In this document: piece after piece, positions 23,601-37,029 of the stretch
How positions within the stretch are numbered: the first letter of the stretch is position 1
Layout of the letters: every line of letters starts with the position of its first letter
NCBI GenBank assembly: GCA_030737875.1
Contig: CM060923.1
Coordinates: 177,175,696-177,239,695, forward strand
Reading direction: 5' to 3'
Source: Allium sativum
Lineage: Eukaryota; Streptophyta; Magnoliopsida; Asparagales; Amaryllidaceae
DNA: 64,000 nucleotides
Notes under the pieces: generated by a model
Seen by the model: the letters and a program-made list of their open reading frames with translations, nothing else
The model's database searches: none
What the model was told of the DNA's origin: nothing
Program-made: the position numbers and the translations under genes

Positions 23601-26600
23601 TTGTATGAAAATCCATATAATTAACATTATATGGTGATTGATTGGGCCTCATTCCAATTTGAAAAATAAAGAATATTATAAAATAAAAGTTCATGTGTTG
23701 ACAGTACTCATTCATTGAGATTGGTCATGTGTTGAACGAAATATTTTAGTAATAAAATTTGCACCTTTAATATTATAAAATAAAAGTTCATGTGTTGACA
23801 GTACTCATTCATTGAGATTGGTCATGTGTTGAACGAAATATTTTAGTAATAAAATTTGCACCTTTAATATTATAAAATAAAAGTTCATGTGTTGACAGTA
23901 CTCATTCATTGAGATTGGTCATGTGTTGAACGAAATATTTTAGTAATAAAATTTGCACCTTTAATATTATAAAATAAAAGTTCATGAGTTGACAGTACTC
24001 ATTCATTGAGATTGGTCATGTGTTGAACGAAATATTTTAGTAATAAAATTTGCACCTTTAATATTATAAAATAAAAGTTCATGTGTTGACAGTACTCATT
24101 CATTGAGATTGGTCATGTGTTGAACGAAATATTTTAGTAATAAAATTTGCACCTTTAATATTATAAAATAAAAGTTCATGTGTTGACAGTACTCATTCAT
24201 TGAGATTGGTCATGTGTTGAACGAAATATTTTGATAATAACAACTATTTTGAATAAAGAAACATTTGAAATAGAATATTTGAAAATAGAAATATATGAAG
24301 CCGTGTTGGTTAGATTGACGCCATTTTGACGTAAACGATATTTATATCGATTGAAAACGATTTCGAAATGAAATGAATTGAAAACGATTTCGAAATGAAT
24401 TGAATTGAAAACGAATTCAAATTGAATTGAAAGTGAATTGAAAACGAATTCAAATTGAATTGAAAGTGAATTGAAATGAATTCAAATTGAATTGAAATTT
24501 GAATTGAATAGAAATGAATTTTAAAACGAATTTATAAAGAAGAATTCAATTTTGATTTGAATTGAAATGGAAGTTGAAATTGCTTTTGAACCGATTTTAA
24601 AACTATTTATATAATTCGTTTTAAATAGAAATCGACGAAATATATATTATATATATTACATATATAATATAATGGCCTGAATAGAACGCGCCGCGCCGCG
24701 GCAGTTCGTGAATTTCGACCATTTATTTCAAACGGACATTACGGGAGATCCGACCGTCGGATTCTCCTAAAACCGGAACCGTTGGGTTCGTATCGAAAAG
24801 AGCTTTCTAATGAATATTAGAAATTTGAAATCTAACGGTTGGATTTGGAATTATGTCCAAATCAAATTTGAAAAAGGTCGGTGTAAGTGCAGTTCGATGG
24901 CCATTGATGGAAATCGACTGTACGGGCCTTGATAAAATTATTAAAAATAGTAATAATTTGTGTAAAATCATAAGAAATAATTTAGAAAGGATTGGGATGA
25001 AAAACTCCATATTTGAAAAGATAAAAATAGATTTTTATCGAAATGAACTAGTTTTGAACTAGAATTATAATTCTATTTATTTTTTAAAATAAATAAATTG
25101 AATTTGAAAAGGGTTTTAAAAATAACCAGAATTTCCAATGATTGCATTGGAGTGGATTTGAATCGAAATTGTCTTCGGAATATTTCGATGTTGGAATTCG
25201 TGATTATACGGATGTTGTTATGGAAATTTGAAAGATATATATATTTATATCGTTATTTCCAATATAACATTTGTTAATCGTAGAATTTGATATTGAATAT
25301 AAGCCGATATATTTTCTATTCAGAGCCTTATATTGAATATCAAATGTGATTTGGGTTTGTCGTGAATGGTGTCTTCACTAACACTGTTCTTGAACCCAGT
25401 TGAGAAAAGATTAAATCTTTTTATTTAGATTTAATGAAGTGTACCAATTAAATAACATTTAATTGGAATTGAATCGATATTGATTTTTGGGTTTATCGTG
25501 GACAGTGTTTTAAATAACACTCGTTCTTTAACCCGATGATTAATGAATGTGATTTTGGGTTTATCGTGAACCGTGTTTTTAAATGACACTGATTCTTTAA
25601 CCCAGTCAAAGATTAAAACTAAGTGGAGTTTTAATGAATCTTTAATTAGATTGAAATAATCGAAATGGAGTATCACCAGTTTTGCTCCAGGCGATAGTTA
25701 AATCTTTAATTAGATTTGAACGTGAAATGGTAATTGAATTTACCGATAACACTGTGGTGTTAGATATGAAGTATTACCAGTTTTACTTCATGGGATAAAT
25801 AGGTTGGGATGGGGAAATTAAAATAAATGATTACTTCGGTAAGGTTCGCTAATCCCGACTAGTTTGAATTGATATTCAAAAATAGAATAAAGAATAAATT
25901 CAAGGAATTTATCTTGGATAAAATTAATGGGAACCTTTCCCTATGAATGTGAAATTTAGAAACTAACTGTCGGTTAGCTAAGCAGAATGGTTTTCTGGAT
26001 ATTGATCTGATGTTGGTTTCGGCCTTCGGGGTTAATATTTGGGGAATTATTCTCTTAATTAATTTACGGTTAGTGACTGATGAATTGGAATGAGGCGTAT
26101 GTTGTGTTTGTGTAACACTTATTTAAAATATACGCGAGTTATTCGGAAAGACCGGGTTTATCCCATTCTGAATAACTGATACGACGATAAGTCGAAGATG
26201 AAGACGATGGTCGAAGACCGGAGGTCTTCACGTCGTTTGGGTAATTACTGATGATCTTGATTGGGCTGTACACCCAAGAAGATGGAAACAGTTAGTGATC
26301 GTCCAGACGTACTTGGAGATCGATGGATATGCGGGGTACTAGGTGCCTCCGGTTTCGTTCAGACCCAGAACGGACTTGTAAATGGACTGTGTGTCTGACA
26401 TTGGATTTTAGTCCGTGTGATTGATCTCTATTAAATATATATCTTATTGGCGGCGGAGAATTTATTCTCTTGCTTAACGCCCTTCTCTAAGACGTACGAG
26501 CTCAGGGGTTATATATTGATGGATATCAATCGCATGGAGTGAATTGCCTGTGTGGCATGCTAAGATGCAAATGATCAAGGCTTCTGTTGAAAAGCAAAGT

Positions 26601-27796
26601 CTTGTGGTTGATGATCGAAGCACGGCCTTGTGGCGTAGCTTTGTGTAACGTTGATTCGCGAGTATCACACCCGGTATGAATCAAAAACGGGAGACGGACA
26701 TCAGGGAGGACATGCGTTTCTTTCTAGTTAGGAGTGGCGTCAGTGCTTGAACTGGCTGACGAGTTCGACTCATGTGGATGTTGCTTATTATTACTTGCTG
26801 AAAAGCGAGGCGCCTCGTGATATCGGTTTCGGCCGATGCTTCTGGTCGGCTGACAGGCCAGGTTTACGCCCCAAAGGGCGGGGAAACGTATTGTTCAGGC
26901 ACTATAATCCACATCGGTGGACCGGCCCTGACGATCCAAGGGGCAGTTGTGGCTGTTCCGGTGGCTCGGGCTAGAGAGTCACAAATCGGTAGAGGATCTT
27001 GCCCCTAGCCTCGGTTCATACCATAAATGATAACCCAACTTCCAATACGACATTTGCGGTTTTGATTGTAAACTTATATATGGCGACATAGTGTTATGGG
27101 CCATTCATGCCGCCTATGATTGATACTTATGATTTGAAGTGTTTTATACACTATGCACTTATAATAGTATCAAATGATTTGTTTTAAACGTATCAAGCAT
27201 TCTTTGGCTGTTATAAGGGAAAACCCTATCCTCGACTGCGTTGCATTGTGTGATGGGACCTGGGTCTTATAACAGCTTCATTTTTCTTTATTTAGCATTG
27301 CGCTGTTTATTTTATGCACTGGTATTCTTGGGAGGAAACCCGTTCCGTGTTATACGGCGTGGTCCCTTGATTTACCTAACTTTGAAAATAAAGATTAATA
27401 ACTGTTTTAGTTCTCACACCAGTCACATGACTGACCTGGAGTTTATTGTTTTAACCTAAACTCTGGGTGCCTTTATTTTGACACGGGCAGCTAGTAGTTT
27501 TGGGTTTTGCAGATTTATATTCACAGGATCCTGGTTTACAGCTGGAACGATATCCGGAAAGCTTTGTATCCGTATATCTCCTCTAGTTGTGTATTGTAAT
27601 ATTTTCCGCTGCTATGTATTTAAATGTAATTTAAATCTCTGATATTTCTGTGTAATATTTATTCATACTCTGTATATTCTTGTAATCTGGTGCATTGTTG
27701 TAATATACAATGAAATGTTCTTCTATATGCGTTCTGTTGTGGCTTGTTCTCGAACTATCCGCTCTTTCCTTTACGGGGAAGTAACGGGTTTTTACA
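20666..27796 (+). repeat. Element C 3' LTR (7131 bp)
   Basis: Near-identical copy of 12498-19628 at +8168. The parts described for the 5' LTR recur: GC-rich block and GTGAGT site (21588-22047; GT at 22042), AT-rich motif array (22068-22818), 97-bp array (23672-24238) and conserved block (26318-26728). Examples of differences are one base in the fourth 97-bp unit (ATGTGTTG to ATGAGTTG) and C to G near 24881. The LTR ends TTTTTACA, followed by the TSD. Confidence 0.96.
23672..24238 (+). repeat. 97-bp tandem array, six copies, C 3' LTR
   Basis: Copy of the 5' LTR array with the same number of units and period. It has a single-base variant in its fourth unit that the 5' LTR lacks. Confidence 0.95.
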
Positions 27797-28962
27797 CAGG
27801 CGCTACCCACGATGACCCACTCGAACTGGAGATCGGCGCGCAAGTCGAGGCGGCACAGCGGACTTTCTCGGGTGCAAATCTCGAGAACGGCGCCACTAGA
27901 GGTGCGAATACCTGTATGGATTTGAAGCTCTCGTGATGCTCTTCAAAATCTTCAACTGGGTCGAAGGCTATCGGTGCGTGGATTGATCGGGAAGTGGCCG
28001 GAAAGGGGAGAACGACAATCGCCGTCGACGAGAGCAATTATCCGGGGTTTTTAGTTTTTTTATAAAATTAATTTATGAAAGGACAATTTTGATTGGCCCA
28101 TACTTTATTTAATTTTAAAATAGGGTTTTCTAAAATAAACTCCAATCCAAACCGAATGACTATCGTCCCTAGCTAAATACCCCCATGCCGAACACAATGG
28201 GATATGTTTCATGGGCCCATTCGACTGTTACAGTCAGTTTTTCTTCAAATTAAAATATAAAACATTCAATATTTGATTTGAACGTACATTTCAATTTGTC
28301 GGGTCCACATAATAATCCCCAAAATTCCACAAAAATAAATCTAGCTAGGTTTTGATGATACGGTCCCAACAAAACTAGTTTCGTCGAAATCTGAGATCGT
28401 TTGTAAAATGGCCATTTTCTGGTCGATCCGATTTTTAACTAAAATCAACCAAACACATTTTCCTTTGCCACGCTCACATACTAACTTCGAAAATTATGGA
28501 ATTTGAAACCTAGCAATAATTTGACATCCCGGATCCAATAAAAGTGGTTTCGTCGAAAACAGAGGTTGTTTGCAAAATGTCTATTTTCAAGGCTATATAT
28601 ACTCTATAGCGACCTTTCTGAAAATTCATTTGGCCATAACTTTTGATTACCGCTATGAAACTTTGATTTTTCAGATTCGTTAGAAATATATTCATAAACA
28701 GATTTAAATATTTTTGGTTTCACTAAAATCTGGTTTACTTTGCACCCGGTACAGTCAATCAAAGTTTGAATTCAAATTTTGAAACTGGTGCGCCATCTCA
28801 GGCCTTGTTTATAATTAAAAATAATTATATTTATTTTCAAACATAAATTCAACCATACTTTTTGTTGTTATTATTTAAAATAATTTATTTTAATTATTTA
28901 AAATCCACTAAAATAGCCAAATTAAAAATTTTAAACTAGTTCTGATTTTCCGGGTTGTTACA
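27797..28962 (-). repeat. Element B 5' LTR, segment right of insertion C
   Basis: Resumes B's LTR after C (27797-27801 is the duplicated CAGGC) and ends CCGGGTTGTTACA at 28962, which is the sense start of the LTR. The first 240 bp are the rest of B's GC-rich block; its minus-strand frame at 28037-27792 is Ser/Pro/Ala-rich and was continuous with 12497 before C inserted. The remainder is AT-rich and matches F (31690-32489 then 55906-56016), G and the start of C and E. Confidence 0.9.
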
Positions 28963-30180
28963 GGCGGTGCTTTGATCATCAACCACAAGACTTTGCTTTT
29001 CAACAGAAGCCTTGATCCTTTGCATCTCAGCATGCCACAAAGGTAATTCACGCCATGCAACTGATGGCTATCAATCACACAGAATGAAATCCAATGTCAG
29101 ACACACAATCCATTTGCAAGTCCGTTCTGGGTCTGAACGAAACCGGAGGCACCTTATTCCTCGTATATCCGGTCGATCTCCAGGTACGTCTGGACGATCA
29201 CCACTTATTATCTATATCTTGGGATGCCTCCCAATCAAGACATTAGTAATCATCCAAACGATGTGAAGCGCTCCGGTCTTCGACCACCGTCTTCATCATC
29301 GACTTATCATCGTCGATCAATTATTTTAAATGAGATTTAACTCGGCCTTTTCAAATAATTCACGTGTATTTAGAATCTAAATCAATTCATTTCATGGTTA
29401 AGTTATTCGACATCCTTATTCAGTTCATTAATGTAAATTTCATGCCACACACATTCAACCATCAGAATATCCAATAAATTGAGTAAATTCTGTTCATTTC
29501 CATTCCATCTCGTTAACACTATTTTATAACGATTTTTCGCTATTTTTATTTAATCAAAAATAGCCAATTCATTCAAACGACGCTTCAGGCCATAACGCGG
29601 CCATGGCGCTGTTTTTCTTCAGATTTGATTTACACATATCTGAAAATCCAACCGTCGGATCTTTACAAATTTTATATCATTAGAAAGTTCTTTTCAAAAC
29701 GAATCCAACGGTTCCAGTTTTGGGAAAATCCGACGGTCAGATCTCCCGGTACGATCGTTTGAAGTTACGATTTCAAAATACGAACTACAGCGTCGTTATT
29801 CGATTTATTTTAGTTATATTTATATATAATCGATTCTGGCGCTGTTTTTCTTCAGATTTGAATTAAACATTCCAGACAATCGAACCGTTGGATCTTTACA
29901 ACGTTGGTGTCGTTTGAAAGATATTTCCAAAGCGAACCCAACGGTTTAGGTTTCGGGAAAATCCGATAGTCGGATCTCCCGCAATAATCGTTTTAAATCA
30001 CGGTTTCAAAGTGCGAACTACAGCTTTGTTATTCGATTTATTTTAATTATATTTATATATATAATCCATTCTTCGATTTCAAAACCATATTCATTTCATA
30101 TATTTGATAAAAAATGATATTTTTATCCAACAGATATTTATTTTAACACATCACTCTTTTAAACAATTCATATGTATAAT

Positions 30181-30393
30181 AAAAATGTGATTTTTATTGT
30201 AAAACAATTTATTTCAAAACACGATTATTTTATATAGTTCATATAGATGATAAAAATGTGTTTTTTATTGTAAAACAATTTATTTCAAAACACGATTATT
30301 TTATATAGTTCATATAGATGATAAAAATGTGATTTTTATTGTAAAACAATTTATTTCAAAACACGATTATCTTATATAGTTCATACATAAGGT
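30181..30393. repeat. 71-bp tandem array in element F LTR (3 copies)
   Basis: Units start at 30181, 30252 and 30323, with a decayed fourth from 30394. Same unit as in B (11230-11530). Confidence 0.9.
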
Positions 30394-30909
30394 AAAAATG
30401 TTATTTTTGGTGTTAAAACAATTTATTCAAAACACTAAGATTTTATGTAGTCTATATATATGATAAAAATGTTATTTTTATCTTTCAAAGAATTTATTCA
30501 ATACATGAATCTTATTCAACACATGAATTTCTATTCAACACATGAATATAGTTTCAACACATGAATATGGTTTCAACACATGAATATAGTTTCAACACAT
30601 GAATATGGTTTCAACACATGATTTTCTGTTCAAAATTTCGGTAGCATAACGGCAGGGTAGTAAAAACCAGCACCGTCCCGAGTACGGCTCCTCGCTCTAC
30701 CTTAAAGCCTCACATCTTTTGACAATTGGGATTTCAATATCTAGTTCGTACGCAGACGAATTTTCCTATATACTAATCCTATTGCGATTTCAACCACAAT
30801 CAATCATTTCCAATCAACCATTCATGATACTCAACAAATTTCACATCAACCAATAATCCAAACAATATCACAACCAATATATATCGTCCATGGTCTGTGG
30901 AAGAGGGGA

Positions 30910-30943
30910 GTGTGTGTGTGTGTGTATATATATACACACACAC
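30910..30943. repeat. (TG)n(TA)n(CA)n palindrome in element F LTR
   Basis: A run of TG dinucleotides, then TATATATA, then CA dinucleotides forms an inverted repeat of about 32 bp, able to extrude as a hairpin. B has a plain TA run at the matching place (11948-11980), so the palindrome arose in F or was lost in B. Confidence 0.85.
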
Positions 30944-31330
30944 GTATATAACTATGTTTCGATTTCGTTTCAATTCATTCAACTTTATATAATTTTTACA
31001 ACGCATATATAACTTATACATCGAACATAAAACTTATACAACGCTTATACATGAGGTGTACAATGCTTATATAACTCATACATCGACTATATAATTTATA
31101 CATCGCCATTTCCATATCGTTTATAATTCAGAAATCTCACATTGGGTTCCACTACTCCAAAAATTGTAGAAGGCTCAGAAAAATATCCGGTCTTTTCTAG
31201 AAGGTAGAAGACGTCTACACGAGTCCACTATCTCTTGTTTCACTGAATTTCGACCACATAGCAAAAAGATATGATTTTTAGAAGTTTGCAACACTTAAAA
31301 GTGTAAAAATCAGTTCAGGGTTTTCAATGT

Positions 31331-31690
31331 CGTTACCTGCCTTGAAGCTTCAAAACTAGGGTTCGATTTTTCAAACAAACGGTCGCATGATAGGAGAATC
31401 AGCTTGCACCACGTCAAAGAGCACTAGAAGGCGCGCAAAGGGTGGTGGTCGTGGCCAGTTCGGTGGTCAGAATCAGGCGGGGCGGCGCGATGAAAGTCGA
31501 AGCTTTGAGCAGGTGGTTCTCCGCGATGGAGCGTTGATAGATGACGAGGCTGGTCTTGATTTGAAGAGGGAGGAAGGATCTACAAAAAGTTGAACTATGG
31601 TGGGGGTCAACGATGAACGACGTGGCCGGAAAATGCTAAGAAGAACGGAAAGCCTTTCCGTCGTCAGTTACGAGGGGGAGAGGGTTTTCT
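31331..31690 (-). other. GC-rich block and splice-donor-like site, element F LTR
   Basis: On the minus strand a GC-rich stretch (about 31690 to 31380) leads to AAGGCAG followed by GTAACG (GT at 31336-31335). This is about 1.26 kb from the LTR sense start once D is removed. Plus-strand frames over it (31387-31593) are antisense and not supported as genes. Confidence 0.5.
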
Positions 31691-32484
31691 GAGATCTTTT
31701 TATATTTTTAATTAATGAATGGAAAATACCTACTCGCTGATATTTATATAAATTCGAAAATAGGGTTTTTCCTATACAAACTCCAATCCAAACCAACCGA
31801 CTATCACCCTAGCTAAGTACTCCCATTTTGAACACAATGTGATATGTTTTGTAGGCCCATTCGACTGTTTCAGTCAGTTTCTCTTCAAATTAAAATATAA
31901 AACATTCAATATTTGATTTGAACGTACATTTCAATTTTCCTGGGCCACATACTGATCCCAAAAATTCCAGAAAAATAAATCTAGCTATGTTTTGACGATA
32001 CGGTCCCAACAAAATTAGTTTCGTCGAATTCTGAGACCGTTTGAAAAACGGCCATTTTCTGGTCGATCCAATTTAACTAAAATCAACCAAACACATTTTC
32101 CTTTGCCATGCTCACATACTAACTTCAAATATTATGGAATTTGAAACCTAGCAATAATTTGACATCCTGGATCCAACAAAAGTGGTTTCGTCGAAAACAG
32201 AGGTCGTTTGCAAAATGTCTATTTTCAAGGGCTATATATACTCTATAACGACCTTTCTGAAAATTCATTTGGCCATAACTTTTGATTCCCGCAATGAAAC
32301 TTCGATTTTTCAGATTCACTAGAAAGATATTCATAAAAAGATTTAAATATTTTTGGTTTCACTAAAGTCCGTTTTATTTTGCAGTCGGTACAGTCAATCA
32401 AAGTCTGAATTCAAATTTTGAAACTACCACGCCGTCTCAGGCTTTGTTTATAATTAAAAATAATTATATTTATTTTCAAACATC

Positions 32485-32489
32485 GATTC
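32485..32489. repeat. Target-site duplication of D, left copy
   Basis: GATTC, repeated at 55901-55905. This defines D's ends although its last LTR base has mutated. Confidence 0.88.
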
Positions 32490-35400
32490 TGTAACGAACC
32501 GGGATTATCAACTCCGAAAATCAACACACAACTGCCATGTTGGCTATTCGAACATCGGAAATATCTGATCATTAATAGAGGGAAGTTAGAGGGTGAGAAT
32601 AGATAAGATAGAAAATTAGAATAGAAGAAGAAGAACAATACAATCAGAGTAAACACGAATCTCACAGCGGAACAAATAAAATATAATATATATAACATAA
32701 CTTTGAAATAAAACGGTATATATATGCAACAACATTATCAGAGTACAACACTTACACACCGCGGAAATAACAATAGTTATATAATCCTGAAGCCTCTGCT
32801 TCAAGCTCCTCCAAGTATATCTGTAAAGACCTGAACTACTTGTCTACCCGTAAAAATTTGGGAACCCAAGAGTTTAGGGAAAACAAAACAAAATAAACTT
32901 TGGGTCAGTCATGGGACTGGTGTGAGTAAACTCAAATCATCGGTTTAACTTTTCAAAATCCTTTTCAAAAGAAAAGATAATCGTAAGACTAACCCACACA
33001 TAAACACGGATGGTTTTTTACCTTACGACAACCCCAAACAGTTTTGGAAATCAAAATTTTTCTGATATTATGATAATGTCTAATCACAAGTAAATAGAAT
33101 CTAGCAGAACGCTTTCATCTCACGTTCCACACTTATATAGTATACAAATCAAAATCGCGGGTTCTTATTGGAGATTGGATTCTTACTGTGACAAGGTATG
33201 GGACCACCTGCCGATAGTGTATCTCTAGAGGCGAATACACAGGGTTCAACAAGAACATCTTGTAACCCGGCCCACGCCTGACCGACCACTCATTTCGCTT
33301 TAGTGTATCGAATATATATCACCAACGGTTAGGAGCTACCCACCGTTTCCCGAAAAGGGACAGCATCGAAATAGATAAAAGAATGAAATGGATTTTCTCT
33401 AGATAGGTGATATACACCCTAATAGGAGCGACCCACATAGCCATGCTGCGTGCCCGATTTCTGCCATTTCCCGATTGATGAGGCTTGAGGTCACAACGTA
33501 TCTTTTGGAACACTTAACCACCATTCACTTTGAATGCCACATCGTCATACCCGTCAAATCACAAATTGATTTCACCAAAAATACCATAGGTATAAAGCTA
33601 AGAGAAATGAATTCCTCTGCCACCAAACGTCAGTACATTTGAAGAGATCAACTTATGCGATCCGTTAGATATACTCTGTCAGACATTCATCCATTCACGT
33701 TGTCCTGGGACTGGACAAACCGAAGGCACTATTCTGTAAACAGGATAGCCCTTGCATAACTCCATCTTCAGTTATCTTCATCATATTTGATCGCAACGCT
33801 AACGTCCATACAGAGTTGTTTTCAGATAAGGAATCTGATCCCGGTTTCTCCGTATTGACGACGGAAAAATGGTCAAAAACTTCGATAGTCGGTGATTTAA
33901 CTATCAAAGAAAAACACGTGTGCAAACAACGATATTTTTTTCCAGATGGAAATTCTATCGATCAACCAACATTCAACATTTATCTCTTTAGATTGAATTA
34001 TCATTAATTCATCCATTTACCTATTTCTATATATTCGTAATTTCTTATTTTCTAAATTAGAAAGTATACCTTTTTAATCATTTGAAAACATTTCCATATT
34101 TACTCCCATTTCTTATTTCCTATATTATAAAACATTTCTGATTCTTGTATGGGAAAACATTTCCAAAGCTCTTCGATTAAATTTAAGCAGATGTTTAAAT
34201 ATAACATCGCTATGCGAACTCGAACCATTAACAATCATTAACTAAATCCACTTAACCAACATTCACTATCGAACCTTAACCATTCCTTAGTTAAAAACGA
34301 AATCAAACAAGTTGGGGTATAATTACCTCTCAGACCTTAACTGAACAACATTCTTAACCTCGGAATAGACAAAGTTCACTTTTCAAATCTTTTAACACAC
34401 TTCCTTACGTTACTCTCAGATTCTATTTACGAATCCACCTTTTTAACAGAAATCATTTGACTATCACAATAGTGTTATAATCCCATGCTTTCGAAATATA
34501 ATAATTTACTTCGAAAATTCCTTTTTTTTAATTCTTTGATTTTATATAAATCTTTCCTTCTATTAAGTAATTTACCCAAAACGGTCTTTTAAACTTCCAT
34601 ATAACTGTTAACAATTTTATATAGAAGTTTCTTTTTAAATTTTCACATATCCCTTCTTTTAATAAAGACCTTTTTGATTTCGTAAAATTCTTCTTTCAAT
34701 ATACACTTCGCAAAAACCCTTTTGATTTTATAAACTTCCAAAATTTAATAACCACTTCAAATTTCCTTTTTATATAAAATCCTTTGATTTTATATAAATA
34801 TTTTATTTCAAATTATAGTTTGAAATTTCTCTTTTCACATTCTAGTATTTCCTTTGGTATTTAAAAGTACCAAATAACGATGATCAAACACACATAATCA
34901 ACAACAGATTATAAATCACATCATATATCACAATATATAAAAAACAGTAAAATAAATATTGAGGAACCCAGTTGGGTCCCTCTGACCTGTTTCCCTGCAT
35001 CCACAGATGTTAATCACATGAATAACACGATTATGAAGTTTTCTGATAAACAGAATCAATATTCGATTAACAATTTATATACATCGTTATCTATATTTCA
35101 ACCAATAAACTAGCAGTTCAACCAAACAGCCAACACACAACAAACAACCATTATTTATCAAATCTAAAAATATGTTATAAAAATATAAGTTGAGCAGAGT
35201 TAGTGAGATTTACTCACCTTGGTCGTTAATCTTTGAATAACGGTTAACTGTCAGCGATTCGAATCGATTGTTTTATTTTGTCTAAAATTGTAATCTCCTT
35301 CAAATGGTCCCGAACCAGTATCATAGCATGGTCTACGTCTGCACGGGTCCAACAAATCATATTGTCTTCAAATTTTTCACTTCGGCCCATATGCTACGTT

Positions 35401-36159
35401 GAAAACTTAGATAGCACCAAAATTTGTCTTCCAAAGGATTGAAACAACCCTCCCATTTTCCTGGTAGTGCGTCCCACTTTTGGGCTTCTTCATATTATTT
35501 TCTTCTTTGAATACCGGGCCTCACATCAAGCCCAACATCCCCTTGTACCCTCGTCCTCTACTTACAGTAGCATCATCTTCCTCTCAACAACAAAGTATCT
35601 GCTCCTCCATTAATCCACCTCCATCTCCCTTCATGTTTCCCTAAAACAATCGCCAACTTCACCGTTCACCATAAATCCGCAAACCCCTCCTTCACTTCAT
35701 TTCTAACTGTTTGCTTCACGTCCTCTCTATATTTACTTCGGCTGCTCATGAAAAATACACGCCATTTCCATGCTCAAACCTCCTCTCCGCTGCCAACTGC
35801 TCCTATTTCTTTCTTCCCCACCTACTTATCACTCCTCATCCCTCCACACTCGTATGTTGTCCACCTACCACTTACCGAACACTTTCCACGACTGTTAACC
35901 CCAGCTTTACTGTCCACTTAAGCAACGAATCGGAGATGTGTTCGAACACTGCTAAAGTCTACAGAAGCGAAGAGCAACTCAGGAGAATGGCATGATTTTT
36001 CCGTGGGTTTTATTTTAATGTATGTAGAGCCATTTTCGGTTGGAAGCTCACTGAAGGAACAAAAAAATGAGGACAGTATATGTGTTTTAATAGCCGGGAG
36101 TTTACGTGGTGTGCAAGTGTTAGGTATATTGAGTAGGTTAGACTGTGATGAGTTTTCAT
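32490..36159 (-). repeat. Element D 3' LTR, segment left of E
   Basis: Collinear with 50790-54484. On the minus strand a donor-like site reads CCAAG then GTGAGT (GT at 35218-35217). Sense-upstream of it is a mixed-composition block (35450-35990); downstream (34500-34800) are repeated TTTTGATTTTATA motifs, the same arrangement as in the other LTRs. The plus-strand frame 35711-35995 is antisense to the element. Confidence 0.9.
36155..36159. repeat. Target-site duplication of E, left copy
   Basis: TTTCA, repeated at 47874-47878. The uninterrupted D LTR has a single TTTCA at the matching place (about 54481-54485), confirming the insertion. Confidence 0.93.
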
Positions 36160-37029
36160 GTAATAACCCGGAAATGTGAGCCAGTTTAAAATTTTTATTT
36201 TGGAAATTTTAGCGAATTTTGAATATTTAAAATAAATTATTTTAAATAATATCAACGAGAAATTTATTTTGAGTATATTTAGAACGTATATATTATATAC
36301 ATCGTCGTTAGAATATAAATAATTATATATAATTATAAAAGGAATTGAAAATGGCGCGGTAGTTCGATAATTCGATTTCAAACTTCAATTGAATGTACCG
36401 GGTGCAAAACAATCCGGATTTTAGTGAAACCAAAAATAATAGGATCTAATTGATGATATCTTTCCAATGAATTCGAAAAATAAAAATTTCATAGCGGGGA
36501 TCAAAAGATATGTTCAGTTGAAATTTCAGAATAGTCGCTATGGAATTCAGACCCTTAAAAATGGCCATTTTGCAAAAGACCTCGGATTTCGACGAAACCA
36601 CTTTTGTTGGGTCCGTGATGTCAAATTATTGCTAGGTTTCAAATTTCATAATTTTTCGAATTAATATGTGAGCGTGGCAAAGGAAAACGTGTTTGACCAG
36701 TTTTAGTTGATTTTAATCGACTAGAAAATGACCATTTTTCTAACGGTCTCAAAATTTGACGAAACTAGTTTTGTTAGGACCGTATCGTCAATATGAAGCT
36801 AGAAAATATTTTTCTAGAATTTTTCGAGTTAGTATGTGGCACCAGTAAATTGAAATGCGCGTTCAAATTCAATATATAGAGTTATATGTTGATTTTGACG
36901 AAAACTGATCAAAACGATCGAATCATCTTATGGTACATATCCCATTGTGGTCGGAATGGGAGTGAAACGCTATGGACGACAGGCGGTGGGCCTCGTTTAG
37001 AGGTCGTATGTAAAAGTACCTTTTTAGAA

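Larger units (their letters stand above)
12498..27796 (+). mobile_element. Element C: complete non-coding LTR retrotransposon with 7.1-kb LTRs
   Basis: Plus-strand element bounded by a perfect 5-bp TSD, CAGGC (12493-12497 and 27797-27801). The LTRs are 12498-19628 and 20666-27796, each 7131 bp, at a constant offset of 8168 bp with no net indel. Both begin TGTAACAACCCG and end GGGTTTTTACA. I noticed about 17 substitutions between them, so it is the youngest datable element here. The internal region is only 1037 bp and has a PBS and PPT but no credible gene. LTRs make up about 93% of the element. It cannot encode its own proteins and must be copied by another element's. It resembles the non-autonomous LARD class but has far more LTR than internal sequence. 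Confidence 0.96.
7818..28962 (-). mobile_element. Element B: LTR retrotransposon with broken gag, interrupted by A and C
   Basis: Minus-strand element whose right LTR runs 9070-12497 and resumes at 27797-28962 after insertion C. Sense order is LTR (start 28962), PBS (9056-9067), leader, gag pseudogene (8821 to 7818), then insertion A. The rest is left of the window. LTR ends are TGTAACAACCCGG (sense start) and GGGGTCATCACA (sense end). It lies inside F's LTR; GGCGG (28963-28967) would be its right TSD. Its LTR is homologous to those of C, E, F and G, so its gag is the only protein sequence in view for that family. Confidence 0.88.
28963..32489 (-). repeat. Element F LTR, segment between B and D
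   Basis: Starts at GGCGGTGCTTTGATCATC, equivalent to position 10254 of B, and runs collinear with B's LTR to the D insertion. It contains the conserved block (28966-29290), a near-duplicated stretch with TCTTCAGATTTGA at about 29610 and 29850, the 71-bp array (30181-30393), the 19-bp array (about 30505-30625), a (TG)n(TA)n(CA)n palindrome and the GC-rich block with donor-like site (31331-31690). Confidence 0.88.

Noticed and set aside
36010..36381. 123-codon minus-strand frame crossing the D/E boundary
   Set aside because: It spans the insertion junction at 36160 and is made of D's and E's LTR ends, so it cannot be an evolved gene.
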